The position numbers and the translations under genes were made by a program. The notes beneath the pieces were generated by a model. The model did not search any database and was not told the origin of the DNA. It was given only the letters and a program-made list of their open reading frames with translations. 7,983 nt of DNA from DASVDK01 sp036381125 [NCBI: Thermodesulfobacteriota bacterium] (lineage in GTDB: Bacteria > DASVDK01): contig DASVDK010000342.1 of assembly GCA_036381125.1 (NCBI GenBank), forward strand, positions 1-7,983. The letters are read 5' to 3'. Shown here piece after piece: positions 6,046-7,983 of the stretch. Numbering within the stretch: position 1 is the stretch's first letter; each line of letters starts with the position of its first letter.

Positions 6046-6085
6046 GCAGGTGTACCCTCCGCCTGCGGACGAGCGTATACCTGCA
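6045..6085. promoter_or_regulatory. 14-bp inverted repeat, candidate XRE operator
   Basis: TGCAGGTGTACCCT on the plus strand (6045-6058) and TGCAGGTATACGCT on the minus strand (6085-6072) agree at 12 of 14 positions, in inverted orientation with 13 bp between. One arm covers the ribosome binding site and touches the start codon of the XRE gene; the other covers the proposed -10 box. This is the arrangement expected of an autorepression operator. Confidence 0.6.
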
Positions 6086-6100
6086 CGTTCGAGCAGTCAA
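6072..6100 (-). promoter_or_regulatory. Sigma-70-like promoter of the XRE-ImmA-LytTR operon
   Basis: On the minus strand, TTGACT (6100-6095) is followed after 17 nt by TACGCT (6077-6072). The -35 matches consensus well and the -10 keeps the T-A---T frame; TATACG three bases upstream is an alternative with shorter spacing. Transcription would begin near 6065, giving a leader of about 20 nt. The -35 overlaps the stop codon of the LysR gene. Confidence 0.5.
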
Positions 6101-6978
6101 GAGGCGAGGAACTCGATCAGCCGTCTCGCGTGTCCCGGCAGCGCATCGAAGCGGCGCACGCAGATGGTCAGGCGCCGCACCGCCCACGGGTCCGTGAGCC
6201 GCACGACCCGGATCCGCATCGACCTCCGGTACCGGCGCGCGGCCACCTCGGGGACGATCGCCACGCCGACGCCCCGCTCCGCCATCCGGCAGACGGCGTC
6301 GAAGCCACGCACGCGGACCCGCACCTTGAGCGGCCGACCGGCGCTCGCGGCCTGCGCGTCGAGGTAGGCCTGCAGCGCGCTGCCGGTGCCGAGGCCGACG
6401 ACGTCGTGGTCGAGCACCTCGCGGAAGGCGCGCGGCGGCCCGGCCGCGAGCGGGTGGGCCGGCGCGGCGACGACGACCAACCGGTCCGCGCGGAAGGGGA
6501 ACGTCTCGAGGCCGGTGAGGTCCACGGAATCGGCCGCGACGCCGGCGTCGGCGATGCCCTCGGCGACGGCCCGCGCGATCTCCCGGCTCGGCCGCTCCTC
6601 GAGCTGGACGTCGACGTCGGGATGGGCGGCGAGGTAGCGGGCCAGCGCGCCGGGCAGGAACTCGGCCACCGCGGCGGTGTTGGCGAGGAGGCGGACCCGG
6701 CCCTTCAGGCCGCGCGCGTACTCGCCGATCTCGCCGCGCATCCGCTCGACCTGCTCGAGGAGCGTCCGCGCATGGCGCGCCAGCGCCTGGCCGGCCGGCG
6801 TCGTCCGCACGCCGCGGGACCCCCGCTCGAGCAGCGCGACGCCGAGCGACGCCTCCATGCCGCGGATGCGCGCGCTCGCCGCGGCCAGCGACAGGCCGGC
6901 TCGCCCGGCGCCGTGCGTGATGCTGCCGGCCTCGGTCACCTCGAGGAACAGGCGCAGGTCGGTCAGGTCTATGGACAT
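6097..6978 (-). CDS. LysR-family transcriptional regulator (293 aa)
   Basis: The N-terminus MSIDLTDLRLFLEV, then GSITHGAGRAGLSLAAASARIRGMEASLGVALLERG and TTPAGQALARHARTLL (residues 1-75), is a standard LysR winged helix-turn-helix. Residues 92-293 form the effector-binding domain (VRLLANTAAVAEFLPGALARYLAAHPDVDVQLEE, later VCRMAERGVGVAIVPE). Length is normal for the family. It is divergent from the permease gene with 102 nt between the start codons, the classical arrangement in which a LysR protein controls its neighbour and itself. The ribosome site is weak, but the ATG matches the usual family start. The effector is not predictable; by association it may be the compound the permease exports. 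Confidence 0.9.
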   Translation of the reverse strand: MSIDLTDLRLFLEVTEAGSITHGAGRAGLSLAAASARIRGMEASLGVALLERGSRGVRTTPAGQALARHARTLLEQVERMRGEIGEYARGLKGRVRLLANTAAVAEFLPGALARYLAAHPDVDVQLEERPSREIARAVAEGIADAGVAADSVDLTGLETFPFRADRLVVVAAPAHPLAAGPPRAFREVLDHDVVGLGTGSALQAYLDAQAASAGRPLKVRVRVRGFDAVCRMAERGVGVAIVPEVAARRYRRSMRIRVVRLTDPWAVRRLTICVRRFDALPGHARRLIEFLAS

Positions 6979-7004
6979 CGGCCGCTCGCTCGGGTCACTC
7001 GCCC

Positions 7005-7025
7005 GCCTTCGTCCCGGCCGAAGGC
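7005..7025. promoter_or_regulatory. LysR-type operator dyad between divergent genes
   Basis: GCCTTCG (7005-7011) and CGAAGGC (7019-7025) form a perfect 7-bp dyad with a 7-nt centre, and contain the T-N11-A signature of LysR boxes (T7009, A7021). A third CCTTCG half-site at 7049-7054, in the near-palindrome CCTTCGCCGCGGAGG (7049-7063), lies nearer the permease start and could be the activation site. Confidence 0.55.
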
Positions 7026-7080
7026 AGGCTCGACGACTGCCGCATTGTCCTTCGCCGCGGAGGCGGGCAGCATCGGGGGC

Positions 7081-7824
7081 ATGTCCGACGCGCTCCCACT
7101 CCTGGTCGCCGTCGCCTCCACGTTCCTCGTCGCCGGGGTCGTGAAGGGCGTGATCGGGCTCGGGCTGCCCACGGTGGCGATCGGCCTCCTCGGCCTGTAC
7201 ATGCCGCCGGCCGAGGCGGCCTCGCTCCTCGTCGCGCCGTCGCTCGTGACCAACCTCTGGCAGCTCGCCGCGCGTCCCGTCGCGCCGCTCCTCGGCCGCC
7301 TCTGGTCGATGATGCTCGGGATCTGTCTCGGGACGTGGGCCGGCTCCGGGCTCCTGGCCACGGACGAAAGCGGCCGCGCCGCCACGGCGCTCGGCGTCGT
7401 CCTGGCGCTCTACGCCGTAGCCGGGCTCGCGTCGGTGCGTCCCCGCGTCCCGCCACGCGCGGAGCCCTGGCTCTCGCCCCTGGTCGGCGCCGCCACGGGT
7501 CTCGTGACCGCGGCGACAGGGGTCTTCGTGGTCCCGGCCGTCCCGTACCTCGAGGCGCTCGGGCTGCAGAAGGAGGACCTGGTGCAGGCGCTCGGCCTCT
7601 CGTTCACGGTCTCGACCCTCGCGCTGGCCGTCGGACTCGCCCGCGACGGGGTGCTCGACGCCTCGCTGGCCGGCGGCTCGGTCCTCGCGCTCGCGCCCGC
7701 CCTGGCCGGGATGTCGCTCGGCCGGCAGCTCAGGGCCCGGGCGAACCCGCGCGTCTTCCGGCTCTGCTTCTTCCTCGGCCTCCTGGTCCTCGGGGCCCAC
7801 CTCGCCCTGCGGCGCGCGGTCTGA
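7081..7824 (+). CDS. TauE/SafE-type sulfite/sulfonate exporter-like permease (247 aa)
   Basis: An integral membrane protein with roughly eight hydrophobic segments in two related halves. The first half holds VVKGVIGLGLPTVAIGLLGL (21-40) followed by a MPPAEAASLL loop; the second holds GAATGLVTAATGVFVVPAVP (136-155) followed by YLEALGLQKEDLVQALGL. This duplicated 'KG..G.G.P' plus 'G..tGl...atG.f..P' pattern is characteristic of TauE/SafE (DUF81) proteins, associated with export of sulfite, sulfoacetate and other organic anions; the real substrate is open. The ATG at 7081 follows a G-rich run (7075-7079); an in-frame TTG at 7045 is a less likely start. A divergent LysR gene and its dyad lie upstream. 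The gene converges with the next one, 11 nt between stops. Confidence 0.88.
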   Translation: MSDALPLLVAVASTFLVAGVVKGVIGLGLPTVAIGLLGLYMPPAEAASLLVAPSLVTNLWQLAARPVAPLLGRLWSMMLGICLGTWAGSGLLATDESGRAATALGVVLALYAVAGLASVRPRVPPRAEPWLSPLVGAATGLVTAATGVFVVPAVPYLEALGLQKEDLVQALGLSFTVSTLALAVGLARDGVLDASLAGGSVLALAPALAGMSLGRQLRARANPRVFRLCFFLGLLVLGAHLALRRAV

Positions 7825-7835
7825 AGCGCGGCGCG

Positions 7836-7983
7836 TCAGTCCACGACGCCCGCCTGGAGGAGGGCTCGCACCTCCGAGACGGTGCAGCAGGCGACGGCGC
7901 GCCGCAAAAGCTCGGCGCACCGGTCGCGCCTGAGCCCGCCGAGGGCGCGCTTCACGCGCGGGATCGCCGCGGCCGCCATGGAC
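7836..7983 (-). CDS. PEP-protein phosphotransferase (enzyme I)-like protein, C-terminal fragment
   Basis: The minus-strand frame enters from the right edge and stops at TGA 7838-7836, leaving about 49 residues. AAIPRVKRALGGLRRDRCAELLRRAVACCTVSEVRALL matches the last helices of enzyme I of the phosphotransferase system, where an 'S-(M/I)-x-x-IPxVKxxI(R)' segment is followed by 'xxAxxLAxxALxxxTxxEvxxLv'. The ATG at 7979-7977 corresponds to an internal Met, not a start. Whether this is sugar-PTS enzyme I (ptsI), the nitrogen-PTS form or a related PEP-utilising enzyme cannot be judged from the tail. Confidence 0.6.
   Translation of the reverse strand, partial: SMAAAAIPRVKRALGGLRRDRCAELLRRAVACCTVSEVRALLQAGVVD

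Noticed and set aside
5890-7080. Plus-strand extension of the permease gene upstream to 5890
   Set aside because: The extension is antisense to the XRE and LysR genes and lacks domains; the hydrophobic permease sequence begins just after the ATG at 7081.
6979-7920. N-terminal extension of the LysR gene back to 7920
   Set aside because: The helix-turn-helix starts directly after the ATG at 6978, and the extension is a charged shadow of the permease gene.

Overview
This is a very GC-rich window (clearly above 70% by eye), with third codon positions almost all G or C and compact genes, several of which overlap. That fits a free-living, high-GC soil or environmental bacterium. The genes do not settle the phylum. 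The LysR/TauE pair resembles ones I associate with Proteobacteria, while Methylomirabilota/Rokubacteria, Myxococcota and Actinomycetota remain possible. I see no tRNA, rRNA, CRISPR array, insertion sequence or phage structural gene. Every complete gene except one membrane protein is a regulator or part of a regulatory operon.

Layout, left to right: (1) the C-terminal end of a NitT/TauT-type ABC transporter substrate-binding protein (1-196, +). (2) 20 nt after it, a 462-residue one-component regulator with an N-terminal PrpR_N-like sensor, a PAS-like middle and a C-terminal LytTR DNA-binding domain (217-1605, +), ending at a strong hairpin terminator. (3) A 275-nt intergenic stretch with two further inverted repeats. 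(4) A shorter LytTR protein matching the last two thirds of the previous one, without the PrpR_N-like part (1881-2510, +). (5) Six nucleotides away and convergent, a PrpR_N-like/LytTR protein (2517-3581, -). (6) A three-gene minus-strand operon read from 6045 down to 3825: an XRE-family repressor, an ImmA/IrrE-family zinc peptidase, and another PrpR_N-like/LytTR protein, joined by GTGA and TGATG stop/start overlaps. (7) A LysR regulator (6097-6978, -) divergent from a TauE/SafE-type permease (7081-7824, +), with a dyad operator candidate between them. (8) The C-terminal end of a PEP-protein phosphotransferase (enzyme I)-like protein (7836-7983, -).

The notable content is four LytTR proteins within about 4.7 kb. 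Three carry an N-terminal domain that looks like the PrpR_N ligand-sensing fold, usually found on sigma-54 activators. One of these sits downstream of an XRE-ImmA pair and appears translationally coupled to it. My inference for the operon is that the XRE protein represses its own promoter through a 14-bp inverted repeat covering the -10 region and the ribosome binding site; that ImmA cleaves the repressor in response to a signal; and that the coupled LytTR protein then carries the output. At the left end, the first PrpR_N-like/LytTR gene appears to share a transcript with an ABC importer gene, so it may sense the imported small molecule. None of these functions can be proved from sequence alone.
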